DNA from: Bacteriovorax sp. BSW11_IV | Lineage (GTDB): Bacteria > Bdellovibrionota > Bacteriovoracia > Bacteriovoracales > Bacteriovoracaceae | Reading direction: 5' to 3' | Length of the DNA stretch: 64,000 bases | NCBI RefSeq assembly: GCF_000447755.1 | Contig: NZ_AUNE01000030.1 | Coordinates: 29,448 to 93,447, forward strand | Shown here: one piece after another, positions 9,122-17,494 of the stretch | How the letters are laid out: every line of letters begins with the position of its first letter | Numbering within the stretch: the stretch's first letter is position 1 | Translations under genes and position numbers: made by a program | Notes under the pieces: generated by a model | Databases searched by the model: none | Told to the model about the DNA's origin: nothing | Seen by the model: only the letters and a program-made list of their open reading frames with translations

Positions 9122-10684
9122 ATGAATGAATATAACTTTGATGTCTTAATTATTGGAACAGGTGTAGCGGGACTTTCGTCCGCTGCAAAACTTGCTGAGA
9201 GTAACCTGAAAATCGGGATAATCACTCGCGAGGCCGACCCCAATGTGACTAATACATACTGGGCACAGGGGGGAATAATCTATTCTAGTGCCGGTGATGA
9301 ATCATTAATCGAAGATATCATTAAGGCCTCTTCAAATTCTTGTAATATCGAGGCGGCAAAAATTCTGACAAAAAGATCGGGGCGAATTCTTGAAGAAATG
9401 CTTCTTGAAAAAGCGCAAACGAATTTTGAAAGAGATGAAGGGAAATTGAAATTCACGCGAGAAGCCGCCCACTCAAAAGAGCGCATTCTTTATCAGGGTG
9501 ATTTCACAGGAAAGGCCATTCAAGTTTCATTACTTAATTATCTAAAAGATAAAACTCGCTTTCCTAATGTTTCAATTTTAACTCGTCATACGGCGATTGA
9601 TTTACTAACACCTATTCACCATGGTGTTAAAATTCAACAACGTTATGAAGAAAATAAAGTTGTGGGTGCTTACGTTTACAATCAAGAAATGAAACAAGTT
9701 GTAAAAGTCCTCGCAAAAAATACAATTCTTGCTACGGGTGGTATTGGTGCCATTTATCTGCACCACTCGAACTCTGAAGGAGCAAGAGGCGATGGTCATG
9801 CCATGGCCAAGCGTGCGGGAGCACAACTAATTGATATGGAATTTATTCAATTCCATCCAACAACTTTTTATAACAGTTCTTCCCATAGAAGATTCTTAGT
9901 TTCTGAGGCCATTAGAGGAGAGGGAGGAGTTCTTCTAAACTGCAATGGCGAAAGATTTATGGAGAAATACCATCCTGATATGGAGCTCGCCCCTCGTGAT
10001 GTTGTGGCAAGAGCGATCTTGGAAGAGACAATTGAAACTCGCCATGAATGTGTCTATCTAGATATTTCTCATAAAGATCCTGATTGGATTAAGAATCGCT
10101 TTCCGACAATTTACGCTCACTGTTTGGAAAATGGATTTGATATTACATTAAAGCCCATTCCAGTTGTTCCTGCTGCTCACTATACTTGTGGTGGAGTAAA
10201 AACAAATCTTAAAGGGCAAACAACTATTCCAAACTTATTCGCAGTAGGTGAGGTTGCTTGCACTGGATTGCATGGGGCCAATCGTCTCGCTTCCACTTCA
10301 TTGTTGGAAGGTTTAACTTTTGGTTATATTGCCGCAGAAGAAATTCTTGAAAATATCACAGCAGAAGAATCTTATCCTTCATATATGATTAAAGACTGGC
10401 AAGATGGAACAAAGCACACAGATCGCGCCCTAATTCATCAAGACTGGTTAACTTTAAAGCATACTATGTGGAACTATGTTGGTTTAACGAGAACATCAGA
10501 CAGGCTTGGAAGAGCAAATGCTATGTTTCATGAGCTTCTAGATGAGATTGGCAAATTTTATAAGAAATGTGTTTTAACAGATGAGCTTATTGGAATTCGC
10601 AATGCTGTCGAAGTTGGACACATGGTCTTACAAGCTTCGAGAAGAAATCGCGAATCCCTTGGATGCTTTTTTCGTAAGTCTTAG
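9122..10684 (+). CDS. nadB: L-aspartate oxidase
   Basis: Flavoprotein that oxidises L-aspartate to iminoaspartate, the first step of NAD synthesis. The N-terminal FAD-binding GTGVAGLSSA is at residues 12-21, followed by TYWAQGGI. The active-site region contains EFIQFHPTTFY, RGEGGVLLN and HYTCGGVKTN, and the FAD-closing motif is LHGANRLASTSLLEG. Length 520 is normal for the family. It sits directly downstream of nadC in an operon. Succinate dehydrogenase flavoprotein is the nearest relative but is excluded by the small C-terminal domain and by the nadC linkage. Confidence 0.95.
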   Translation: MNEYNFDVLIIGTGVAGLSSAAKLAESNLKIGIITREADPNVTNTYWAQGGIIYSSAGDESLIEDIIKASSNSCNIEAAKILTKRSGRILEEMLLEKAQTNFERDEGKLKFTREAAHSKERILYQGDFTGKAIQVSLLNYLKDKTRFPNVSILTRHTAIDLLTPIHHGVKIQQRYEENKVVGAYVYNQEMKQVVKVLAKNTILATGGIGAIYLHHSNSEGARGDGHAMAKRAGAQLIDMEFIQFHPTTFYNSSSHRRFLVSEAIRGEGGVLLNCNGERFMEKYHPDMELAPRDVVARAILEETIETRHECVYLDISHKDPDWIKNRFPTIYAHCLENGFDITLKPIPVVPAAHYTCGGVKTNLKGQTTIPNLFAVGEVACTGLHGANRLASTSLLEGLTFGYIAAEEILENITAEESYPSYMIKDWQDGTKHTDRALIHQDWLTLKHTMWNYVGLTRTSDRLGRANAMFHELLDEIGKFYKKCVLTDELIGIRNAVEVGHMVLQASRRNRESLGCFFRKS

Positions 10685-11586
10685 TTTTTAACAATAAGTA
10701 GAAATTCTTTTTTATGTGAGGGAAGTTGTAAGCAAACAACTTCCTTAAATTCTTTTCTCATCTTATCAATATAAAGAAGGCATTTTTTTAAGATATGTGG
10801 GTTACTTAGTTTAACCGTGATGAAGGCGCCTTTTAATCCTCTCGCTCTAAGTTTCATGAGTCTTTGAGATTCTTCGATAGATTGCTCAAAAGGAATATTC
10901 ATATCATTTACAAGCCAATCCACATTTTCAGGTAAGTTTCTTGAACTCACTTTTTGAACGGAATCTAAAATATGTGTGAATGAGGGATTATCTAAAATAC
11001 TTTGATCCATAAGGCCCGGATCAACTCCTATCACTTTGGCCCCTAATTCTAGCATGCGAAGACTTGCACCACCTGGAGCACTTCCTAGTTCTAGAATCGT
11101 AGAGTTTTTAATTTCGGTCTGACTTAAAATGAGGGCCTCAGCAATTTTAAGATAGGCCCTTGAAGGAGAGTGTTCAGGTAAAATAATGTTTGGGTTTGAG
11201 AATGGATAGGCCGATACATTCTTTGTGTGGATATGTTGACCTATCCAATATTCTTTATCTGATAGTTTGAAAATATCTGTTACGGTTTCACCTATCTGCG
11301 AAGGCTGGCCTTGATTAGAATTGAGCTCACCGTTAATCTCAATCATATGTTCTTGTGATGAAATTTCAACACTCGATTTTTTCTCAATGAACAGAGACGT
11401 TCTTAGAGAGAAAATGGGATTGATTTTTTCAAGCTCGTTTAATCCAATTTCTTTGTCGGCCTTAAATGAAATGAAATTCTTCTTTTGAAAACTTGGTCTC
11501 AAAAATTTGAAACGTGTTTCAATTTCATGTTTTAAATGGTTTTCATTTCCAGGAACAGTAAGGCAAAGAATAAATTGTGATTTCAT
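10681..11586 (-). CDS. FtsJ-fold 2'-O-ribose methyltransferase, RlmM-like
   Basis: A 301-residue SAM-dependent RNA methyltransferase. The N-terminal ~120 residues resemble the THUMP-like region of RlmM. The C-terminal half has the SAM loop LELGSAPGG (165-173) and the complete catalytic tetrad K147, D228, K259 and E294 of FtsJ/RlmM enzymes. The family methylates the 2'-O of a ribose in 23S rRNA; the exact site here is inferred only by similarity to RlmM. A TATAGT box lies 7 bases before the ATG with no ribosome-binding site, suggesting a leaderless mRNA. It is convergent with nadB, overlapping by 4 bases. Confidence 0.82.
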   Translation of the reverse strand: MKSQFILCLTVPGNENHLKHEIETRFKFLRPSFQKKNFISFKADKEIGLNELEKINPIFSLRTSLFIEKKSSVEISSQEHMIEINGELNSNQGQPSQIGETVTDIFKLSDKEYWIGQHIHTKNVSAYPFSNPNIILPEHSPSRAYLKIAEALILSQTEIKNSTILELGSAPGGASLRMLELGAKVIGVDPGLMDQSILDNPSFTHILDSVQKVSSRNLPENVDWLVNDMNIPFEQSIEESQRLMKLRARGLKGAFITVKLSNPHILKKCLLYIDKMRKEFKEVVCLQLPSHKKEFLLIVKN

Positions 11587-11606
11587 GCTGCGAACTATAA
11601 TTCATC

Positions 11607-11861
11607 TTATATCTCTTGGGAATACTCGATGAAAAAAGAGCCGCGAGTAACCTCCTTGTAGAAAGTTCCTTTGAACTCATCGAAAGTTGCGTCCTGCAAT
11701 TGTTCGATCGAGTTGTAAGGTGACTGAACTATTAAACCAAGAGAAATATTTTGAACTTGGAATGCCTTGATATTCACTTCTCTGTGTTCCGAGGCCCAAG
11801 CTTTTTGCGCTAAAAACATATTGATGAAACTTATGATTGAGTAAATTAAAATCCTGATCAT
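11607..11861 (-). CDS. Small secreted protein, unknown function
   Basis: 84 residues with a hydrophobic N-terminal segment ending in AWASEHRE, a plausible signal peptide, followed by a ~60-residue acidic domain without cysteines. An AAGGGG ribosome-binding site stands 5 bases before the ATG. Upstream is a structured leader with two strong hairpins (11889-11912 and 11939-11960). I do not recognise the family. The overlapping alternative frame lacks a ribosome-binding site and a signal sequence. Confidence 0.6.
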   Translation of the reverse strand: MIRILIYSIISFINMFLAQKAWASEHREVNIKAFQVQNISLGLIVQSPYNSIEQLQDATFDEFKGTFYKEVTRGSFFIEYSQEI

Positions 11862-11888
11862 AAAAACCCCTTTTAAAGAAGGTCTCGT

Positions 11889-11960
11889 GCGGGTTCGTAA
11901 AAACCCGCACGGCCGAAAGAGTGGGTAGAGAGGTGTCCAGGGGAACTATCCGTAGTTCCT
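11889..11960 (-). promoter_or_regulatory. Structured 5' leader with two hairpins
   Basis: Between the pentapeptide-repeat gene and the small secreted protein, two perfect stems occur: GTGCGGGTT...AACCCGCAC (11889-11912) and GGAACTA-CGGA-TAGTTCC around 11940-11959 (minus-strand reading). Neither is followed by a T run in either direction, so they do not look like terminators. They could be a leader, a small RNA or an attenuator. No known riboswitch consensus was recognised. Confidence 0.35.
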
Positions 11961-12052
11961 TGTCTGAAAAAGGTTAGTTGCTTCTTTAAGTATAAGGATG
12001 GTGCCTGACTTAAATACTCCCTGAAGCAAACAGACCGATATTGTGTCAGGTA

Positions 12053-12607
12053 TTACGAAGCCAAATTAAATATGTGCATTAACGTTCTTGTCTTCTCTTC
12101 TAGGTATTCAGACAGAGAGAAAATATTCTCGTCCACAGGAATTGCTGGTGGAACTTCATCCTCTGGAGCGCTGAGAACTTCTTCCCAACTCACTGGGCCA
12201 GCAAGGATACAACCGTGGAGCTCATTGTCCTCTTTATGAAGATAAAAAGAGGTCTTACCGTCGATTTTACATAAATTCAGTACGTTAGCAGAAAGAACTG
12301 TGAAATCCCAAAAGCAATTATCGAATGTTGTCGCTCTAAAGTCGCATTCAATAATCTCGCCAAATTCGAATCTGCAATTCAAGAACTTGCAGCCTGAAAA
12401 CGTGCAATTCTTAAAGACAGATCCATAAAAGACACAAGATTCGAAAGTCACGTCATTAAAAGTTGTGAGAGAGAAGAGAGAACCAGAAATACTTAACTTG
12501 TTAAGAACACGAGCATCAATAACTTCATTTTCGATTACCTCGTAATGAGCGATGTCATGAACTTGGTTGTAAATAGGATTGAAGAATTTTGTTAATGTAT
12601 TTTCCAT
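12053..12607 (-). CDS. Pentapeptide-repeat protein
   Basis: 184 residues. Residues ~45-105 are a run of about eleven five-residue units with F or L at the centre and C/S/T at the outward position (FESCVF, FKNCTF, FLNCRF, FDNCFW), which fold as a right-handed quadrilateral beta helix. A C-terminal acidic, Pro-rich segment and a final helix follow. Such proteins act as scaffolds or DNA mimics; no specific role is visible. A very good promoter lies upstream at 12658-12686, and a GGGGG ribosome-binding site precedes the ATG. It is divergent from the HTH gene at 12819. Confidence 0.8.
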   Translation of the reverse strand: MENTLTKFFNPIYNQVHDIAHYEVIENEVIDARVLNKLSISGSLFSLTTFNDVTFESCVFYGSVFKNCTFSGCKFLNCRFEFGEIIECDFRATTFDNCFWDFTVLSANVLNLCKIDGKTSFYLHKEDNELHGCILAGPVSWEEVLSAPEDEVPPAIPVDENIFSLSEYLEEKTRTLMHIFNLAS

Positions 12608-12657
12608 GTGACCCCCGAACCCTGTGCTTTGAGCCCCCGATGGGTAGCTCTGAACCG

Positions 12658-12686
12658 AGTATAGAATATCTGACTCGTTGCGTCAA
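12658..12686 (-). promoter_or_regulatory. Sigma-70-type promoter for the pentapeptide-repeat gene
   Basis: On the minus strand, TTGACG (12686-12681), a 17-base spacer, then TATACT (12663-12658). Both hexamers differ from consensus by one base. The transcript would carry a ~45-base leader. Confidence 0.75.
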
Positions 12687-12818
12687 GATATAAAATTGCA
12701 TTAAGGAATTTTTTTGCAAAACCGATAGGGATTTCAAGCACTCACGATGCAATTTTTCTTCGTGAGTCAAATTGAGATGACAAGTTTTCAGTAACTTAGG
12801 TCGTCGCAGGAGGATTCC

Positions 12819-13469
12819 ATGTCGAAATTTGATAAAGACAAATTGCAAGATTTTCTCGCGGTATGTAGCAAGTATATGAAATTACGTGACATATCGACTC
12901 AAAAGCAACTTGCAGATGAGATTGATGTTGGTGTCTCTACTATGAGTCGTTTCATGTCTATGAAAGTAACGGACATAGATGATGTATTAGTTGCTAAAAT
13001 AGTAGCAAAGCTTGCGATTCCTCCTATGGAAATTGCTGATTTTGTCGAAGAGGATTATACGGATCAGTTCTTGCGACTGGTACGAGCATTTAGAGAGGGA
13101 CCAGCTCCTTCTAATGAACAAGCTCAAGCACAAGGTGCTCCCGCGAAGGGCGCTGCTCAAACAGCGACGAGTAGTGTTGGTACCGAAAATGACTTTGATG
13201 CTGCGATAATTGCGACATTGGGTGTGGGGACACGCAATGCAAACGCAAACGTTAATATTGGTGGTCGTAAAGCAACTGTTCCTTTTCGTGCAGATGAAGG
13301 GGGCAGAAGTTCTGCTGATACACTACAAAATAAACTGGCCGAACTTACTCCAAGACAAAAGGCCTATATGACAGACTTTTTGCATCTTGATATTGAAGGA
13401 AGAGACTTAATTGTCGATCTTGGCAATGAGCTCTTTCGCTACTTCCGCCAGAAAGGATTGATTAGTTGA
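12819..13469 (+). CDS. Helix-turn-helix protein with a disordered linker
   Basis: 216 residues. The first ~70 contain an XRE-like helix-turn-helix (STQKQLADEIDVGVSTMSRF, then a hydrophobic helix), a middle Ala/Gln/Pro-rich linker spans ~95-125, and a short conserved-looking C-terminal helix pair (LTPRQKAYMTDFL...ELFRYFRQKGLIS) closes the chain. This is a probable DNA-binding regulator. An AGGAGG ribosome-binding site precedes the ATG. Its stop overlaps the TTG start of the next gene by 4 bases, so it is coupled to a secreted von Willebrand A protein. I do not recognise the full-length family. Confidence 0.7.
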   Translation: MSKFDKDKLQDFLAVCSKYMKLRDISTQKQLADEIDVGVSTMSRFMSMKVTDIDDVLVAKIVAKLAIPPMEIADFVEEDYTDQFLRLVRAFREGPAPSNEQAQAQGAPAKGAAQTATSSVGTENDFDAAIIATLGVGTRNANANVNIGGRKATVPFRADEGGRSSADTLQNKLAELTPRQKAYMTDFLHLDIEGRDLIVDLGNELFRYFRQKGLIS

Positions 13470-14245
13470 AAAACATTCTTCTAGCGCTCTTTATGACAAG
13501 TAACTTTACGTATGCTTTTCCTAAAAAGTTAGAAGTTCTCTTTGTCGCTCCTCCAAAGGTTTCACTTCTTTTAGAAATGTTGCCTGGAGAATTTACGATG
13601 ACAAGTCCAATGTTTGCTCTCAATGTTGAGTGTCAGCCTATGGGAGACGGATGTTTTCATCCACAGTTGGGATATATTCCCAATGAAGATAATAAAAATA
13701 ATTCACCGATTAAAGACGAAACCCCACAAGAATTAAAAGTTAAAACTATCAACTCTATGGATGTTGATATGGTTAATTGTGAGAAAGGTAATTACTTTGA
13801 TATTTTCTGTGGAAAGGCCACAAAAGAAGATACAAAACCTTCTGATGTAGAAATTTGGGTTGATACAAGTTCAAGCATGAGAAGAGTAGACTTTTCAACT
13901 GATTTGAATTTTTGTGCTCGTCGAACTTTTGTCGAAAATTTTATAAAAAGCTGCTCATCTAAAAAAGTTGGAATTAGTATTTTTGATACCTCCAAAAAAC
14001 AAATGGGGACTTTTGATTCATTGTGCATTAATCATGGACTAAACGATGAAGGTCGAATGAAGCAATGGATTCAAGATTCTAAAGTAGAACATCTTATTAT
14101 TATCACTGATGTAGATGAACTCTCTCCCTCTCTTAGAAGCTTCTTAGAGGAAAACGATGCTGTTATGCGCGGAGGTGATTATGCCGATGTGACATCAGAT
14201 AAGTTAAAACAGGTCGCTCTTGATCTAGGTAAAGCTTGCAAATAG
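13466..14245 (+). CDS. Secreted von Willebrand factor A-like protein
   Basis: 259 residues with a signal peptide (cleavage near TYAFP). The second half is a vWA-like domain: the metal-ion-dependent adhesion site DTSSS at 133-137 (D133, S135, S137) and a later IITDVDE strand supplying the second acidic residue. The first half contains a cysteine pair (C56, C63) and a variable region. vWA domains bind protein ligands through Mg2+. It starts with TTG and overlaps the preceding HTH gene by 4 bases, an unusual partner for an exported protein. The ligand is unknown. Confidence 0.7.
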   Translation: MKNILLALFMTSNFTYAFPKKLEVLFVAPPKVSLLLEMLPGEFTMTSPMFALNVECQPMGDGCFHPQLGYIPNEDNKNNSPIKDETPQELKVKTINSMDVDMVNCEKGNYFDIFCGKATKEDTKPSDVEIWVDTSSSMRRVDFSTDLNFCARRTFVENFIKSCSSKKVGISIFDTSKKQMGTFDSLCINHGLNDEGRMKQWIQDSKVEHLIIITDVDELSPSLRSFLEENDAVMRGGDYADVTSDKLKQVALDLGKACK

Positions 14246-14264
14246 AAAGTCTCTAAAATATAGT
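14236..14264 (+). promoter_or_regulatory. Promoter giving a leaderless mutY transcript
   Basis: TTGCAA at 14236, 17-base spacer, TATAGT at 14259-14264, then 7 bases to the mutY ATG at 14272. The expected transcription start coincides with the start codon, and no ribosome-binding site is present. Confidence 0.6.
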
Positions 14265-14271
14265 CTTTGCC

Positions 14272-15324
14272 ATGAAACAAGATTCAATAAAAAAACTGAT
14301 AACTTGGTCCGAAGGGACTTACAGTGATTTGCCTTGGCGAAAAAAACGTTCGCTATATGGCACTCTTGTTTCTGAAATTATGTTGCAACAGACTACCGTT
14401 TCAACTGTCCTTTCTCATTTCGATCGCTTCTTAAAGCAATTTCCAAATACTAAAGAACTGGCAAAATCTACTGAAGAAGAAGTTTGCATTGCTTGGAAAG
14501 GTTTAGGATATTACCGACGTGCCAGAAATTTGAGAAAGGCCGCCATTGATATTGAAGAACTCTACAAAGGGAAGATTCCACTCGAGTTAGATAAATTAAA
14601 AGCAATCAGTGGTGTAGGAGATTATACGGCCAATGCCATTAGAGCTATAGGTGCTGATGAAGTGTCTCTTGCAATTGACGCCAATCTTGAGAGAGTTCTT
14701 GCTCGTATCTATGGTATTGAAGTCGAAAAGGGGCCTAAGCTTCTTAAAGCGATCGCTCAAAAATTTAATGATGGTATGATTCTTCCGAATATGGAAAAAA
14801 TTGGACCTCGAAAAATTAATGAGGCCCTAATGGATTTGGGGCGTATTTACTGTCAGGCAAGAAAAGCTAATTGTACTTTATGCCCAGTGAGTGCAAGCTG
14901 TGTTTCGTTTAAAGAAAACAAAGTAGATACCATTCCTGTAATGAATGAAGAGAAGAAGAAAGAGAAGTTTTTTGAACTAAAGCTTCTTAGGGTTATCGTT
15001 CAAAAAAGAGATAAAGTCCTCGGCTATGTGAAGTCTGAAAAAGAATGGCTTTCAGGACAGGTTGAAATTCCCACTTTTATCATTGAGAGTGAAGACGTAT
15101 CTCTTAAACAATATCCTAAGCTTTCTAAAAAAATTGATGTTGATAACCTAAAAAAATATAAGACTTCGATTACAAAGTATAAGATCTCAAATTACGTCAT
15201 TCATCTAAGCGAGAATGAATTTACGGCCCTTACTAAAAAAGAAAAGGGATTCTCATTCTATCCTATTGAAAATAAAGAATCGAATTTTACAACGGCTTCC
15301 CATAAGGCCTTCAAATTTCTGTAA
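14272..15324 (+). CDS. mutY: Adenine DNA glycosylase
   Basis: Removes adenine mispaired with 8-oxoguanine in base excision repair. 350 residues, the length of the E. coli enzyme. Helix-hairpin-helix-GPD fold: catalytic E35 in SEIMLQQT, the LKAISGVGDYTANAI hairpin and D136 in DANLERVL. The 4Fe-4S cluster cysteines are C194-x6-C201-x2-C204-x5-C210. The C-terminal ~120 residues correspond to the NUDIX-like 8-oxoG reader but are poorly conserved. Tyr rather than Lys in the hairpin distinguishes it from endonuclease III. The promoter at 14236 suggests leaderless translation. Confidence 0.93.
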   Translation: MKQDSIKKLITWSEGTYSDLPWRKKRSLYGTLVSEIMLQQTTVSTVLSHFDRFLKQFPNTKELAKSTEEEVCIAWKGLGYYRRARNLRKAAIDIEELYKGKIPLELDKLKAISGVGDYTANAIRAIGADEVSLAIDANLERVLARIYGIEVEKGPKLLKAIAQKFNDGMILPNMEKIGPRKINEALMDLGRIYCQARKANCTLCPVSASCVSFKENKVDTIPVMNEEKKKEKFFELKLLRVIVQKRDKVLGYVKSEKEWLSGQVEIPTFIIESEDVSLKQYPKLSKKIDVDNLKKYKTSITKYKISNYVIHLSENEFTALTKKEKGFSFYPIENKESNFTTASHKAFKFL

Positions 15325-15375
15325 ATTTATTACAGAATAGACTCACTTTATTCAAAATTATGCTAATAAAATTGG

Positions 15376-16104
15376 ATGATTAAGTATCTTGTCTTTATTT
15401 TTATCGCACTTTCTCCTGCGTATGCAAAAACGATCTCTGTGAGTGTTTTTGAGTCTGGCGATTCACAATTTTTTGAGACTGCAAAACGTGGTCTTGAATT
15501 CTTCTCTTTGCAGGTAAAGCGATCTTGTTCGATAGATATTGATTTTGAAATCAACAGAGGAAGTATTGCATCTACTCACGATATTAATTTTGTGAATGAA
15601 ACAATGACCGTTGAATATGAAGGCCTTCAATTAAAATACTTTCAACCATCGTTAGTAGAACTTTTAAAATCAAATAATCTTTTGAATTATAAAAGAGAGC
15701 TAACATTAATTGATGTCCCCAATTTAACAGGACATTGTGGTTTTGCATTTCCAAAAGTGCAATTTGAACAAAGTTTGCCAATGGATTTTAAAGAACAGTT
15801 GAAGGATCATGTTCTACTTAATCTTAAAGGTGGTGGTTGCGGGAGTTCATCAAGACTGATTGCCCATGAACTGGCCCATATCTTTATCCAAGATAATCCT
15901 CCCCACATGTGTGAAGATGGACCCTGTGATGAGAATAATATTCTTTCAGTTTATCGATATATTTCAAATTTTGATGAAAACCAATCAAGAGGTCGTCGCC
16001 ATAATAGATATGAAGATCCTATCTTTAGACAAAGAGTTCCTTCTGTTGGAGTAGATATTGATACCCATCAATGCCTCTCAATTTTGAAGACATTAGGATT
16101 TTAA
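15376..16104 (+). CDS. Secreted protein with HELAH metallopeptidase-like motif
   Basis: 242 residues with a signal peptide ending in AYAK. Residues 164-168 read HELAH, with a further His at 177 (NPPHMCEDGPC), giving a possible HExxH-x8-H zinc site. Cysteines nearby suggest disulphides in the periplasm or outside the cell. I do not recognise the family; a zinc peptidase of predatory or scavenging type is an inference. A TAATAA box ends 6 bases before the ATG with no ribosome-binding site. It stands between mutY and a convergent pair of unknown genes. Confidence 0.65.
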   Translation: MIKYLVFIFIALSPAYAKTISVSVFESGDSQFFETAKRGLEFFSLQVKRSCSIDIDFEINRGSIASTHDINFVNETMTVEYEGLQLKYFQPSLVELLKSNNLLNYKRELTLIDVPNLTGHCGFAFPKVQFEQSLPMDFKEQLKDHVLLNLKGGGCGSSSRLIAHELAHIFIQDNPPHMCEDGPCDENNILSVYRYISNFDENQSRGRRHNRYEDPIFRQRVPSVGVDIDTHQCLSILKTLGF

Positions 16105-16106
16105 TT

Positions 16107-16415
16107 TTAATCCTCCTGAATTATTTTATTGTTGTGATCAATAATACCCTCTAGCCTCGCCAAATTTACGATAGTACTCGAAACCATATGTTCTAAGTTT
16201 TTTGATGTTGCCATCAACCATGCGTGGGTATGAATATCTTGAGGCGTATTGTTGATACAGTTCTCTTGATACTCGGTAAACTCTTGAACCGCCTTTAGGA
16301 TATCAATTAAATGTTTAGGACATTCACAAGAAGCTGTCGCTCCGATGATGGAAAGTTTTTCAATGGCCTCTTTAGTTATAATTCCTTTGTCGTTAAATAA
16401 ATTTATTTCTTTCAT
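16107..16415 (-). CDS. Small cytoplasmic protein, unknown
   Basis: 102 residues, no signal peptide. It is helical in character with a CEC pair near residue 30 and a histidine-rich patch (DIHTHAW). Its start lies inside the end of the upstream gene (23-base overlap) on the same strand, so the two are probably co-translated. The family is not recognised. Confidence 0.6.
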   Translation of the reverse strand: MKEINLFNDKGIITKEAIEKLSIIGATASCECPKHLIDILKAVQEFTEYQENCINNTPQDIHTHAWLMATSKNLEHMVSSTIVNLARLEGIIDHNNKIIQED

Positions 16416-16902
16416 GATATATAATCTCCTTAATATGAGTAATCACTCTTAGAGTTGATTTATGGCATTTAATTGTATCAGGTAACTTTAGTTCTTTGGC
16501 ATTCGTAAAATGGATGGCGACGTTGTAATCATCAATGACTTCTTTTACGAGACCTGGACCGAATCGACCATCTATTTTGCTCTTAACAACACTTCCTTGG
16601 AGAATTTCAAACTGCCTAGGATTAACGAGCATTTCACGACCAATGATATTATCTAAAAATAAAAGAGGATCTCTTTTTATATTCTTATAGTCTTCTACGT
16701 TAAGCTTATTTATTTTTGAAAAAAAGTTAAGAGAATCAGTGTCGATTTCATCTTTGGGATCGAAGACTATGATCGCTTGAAATTGAGTCAAGACGAACTC
16801 AGTAATTGGAGTGCTGAGATAATAAATCTTATAATAGTAATGAAGATCAAAGCCTACATCAAGTTCACTTGGAAAATTGATCAAGGCAATTTTATTTTTC
16901 AT
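16393..16902 (-). CDS. Unknown cytoplasmic protein (response-regulator-like length, not proven)
   Basis: 169 residues. The N terminus IALINF...FQAIIVFDPKDE has alternating beta-strand and helix character; the C-terminal half contains VVKSKIDGRFGPGLVKEV and NVAIHFTN strands, suggesting a small beta domain. No catalytic motif was found. A TAGACT box ends 6 bases before the ATG and there is no ribosome-binding site. It overlaps the following gene by 23 bases. I do not recognise the family. Confidence 0.6.
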   Translation of the reverse strand: MKNKIALINFPSELDVGFDLHYYYKIYYLSTPITEFVLTQFQAIIVFDPKDEIDTDSLNFFSKINKLNVEDYKNIKRDPLLFLDNIIGREMLVNPRQFEILQGSVVKSKIDGRFGPGLVKEVIDDYNVAIHFTNAKELKLPDTIKCHKSTLRVITHIKEIIYHERNKFI

Positions 16903-17020
16903 TTCTATAGTCTAAGTGAATTCTCAGTGACTTATCTAAGTGTTAGGCCAGTCAAAAACTAGACAGTATTAATGGAGTTTCATAATTGTTAGAAAACAAG
17001 ATCGTAGAATAAGATCATTA

Positions 17021-17380
17021 AAAAAAAACCGAGCCAGCGTGTAAGCCGGGTCCTGTCGAGGACCATCATTCATCTAGGCCTACCGTTACCGATAGGCTCA
17101 AGCACCCAACCCGTCTGCTCAGGCTGGCAACCTTCAAGCACAGACCTATTTGGGCTTGCATCACGTAGAGTTTACCTGTTTTCACTACAGCAGGTGGACG
17201 AACCGTCGGAGTTTACCCGGCCGAAGCTACCATAAACGTCCTCAGACCCCTGTACTTCCTTTCTGTTGCACTTGTCCTCACCTCACGGTGGACGGCCATT
17301 AACCGCTACATTGCCATACGATGCCCGGACTTTCCTCCCGAAAACCGAAGTTTTCCGGCGATGATCTCACTGACTCGGTC
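17021..17380 (-). ncRNA. rnpB: RNase P RNA
   Basis: The catalytic RNA that trims tRNA 5' ends. Reading the minus strand, the 5' part has the conserved GGAGGAAAGTCCGGGC-like segment (GGGAGGAAAGTCCGGGCA) near 17340-17320. The middle has GTGCAACAGAAAG, and the 3' part has CCTAGATGAATGATGG followed by GACAGGACCCGGCTTA, all hallmarks of bacterial type A RNase P. The ends pair as P1 (CCGAGTCAG with CTGGCTCGG), fixing the gene to about 17029-17378. A run of eight T follows as a terminator. Exact ends are uncertain by a few bases. Confidence 0.95.
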
Positions 17381-17494
17381 TGAAGGTTTTACCCGAAATC
17401 TGTTCAGATTGCCATAATCTTTTGAATAATTGGAAATATTGCGTTAGAAGTTCTTAAATAAACTTTGTCACTAGTCTTATCACACGGAGCTCGC

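Noticed and set aside
11677..11910. Alternative minus frame over the small secreted gene
   Set aside because: No ribosome-binding site and no signal peptide, and it runs into the hairpin; the other frame has both.
17021..17380. tmRNA or a coding gene on the region before the TolC-family gene
   Set aside because: Conserved sequence blocks and P1 pairing match RNase P RNA on the minus strand.
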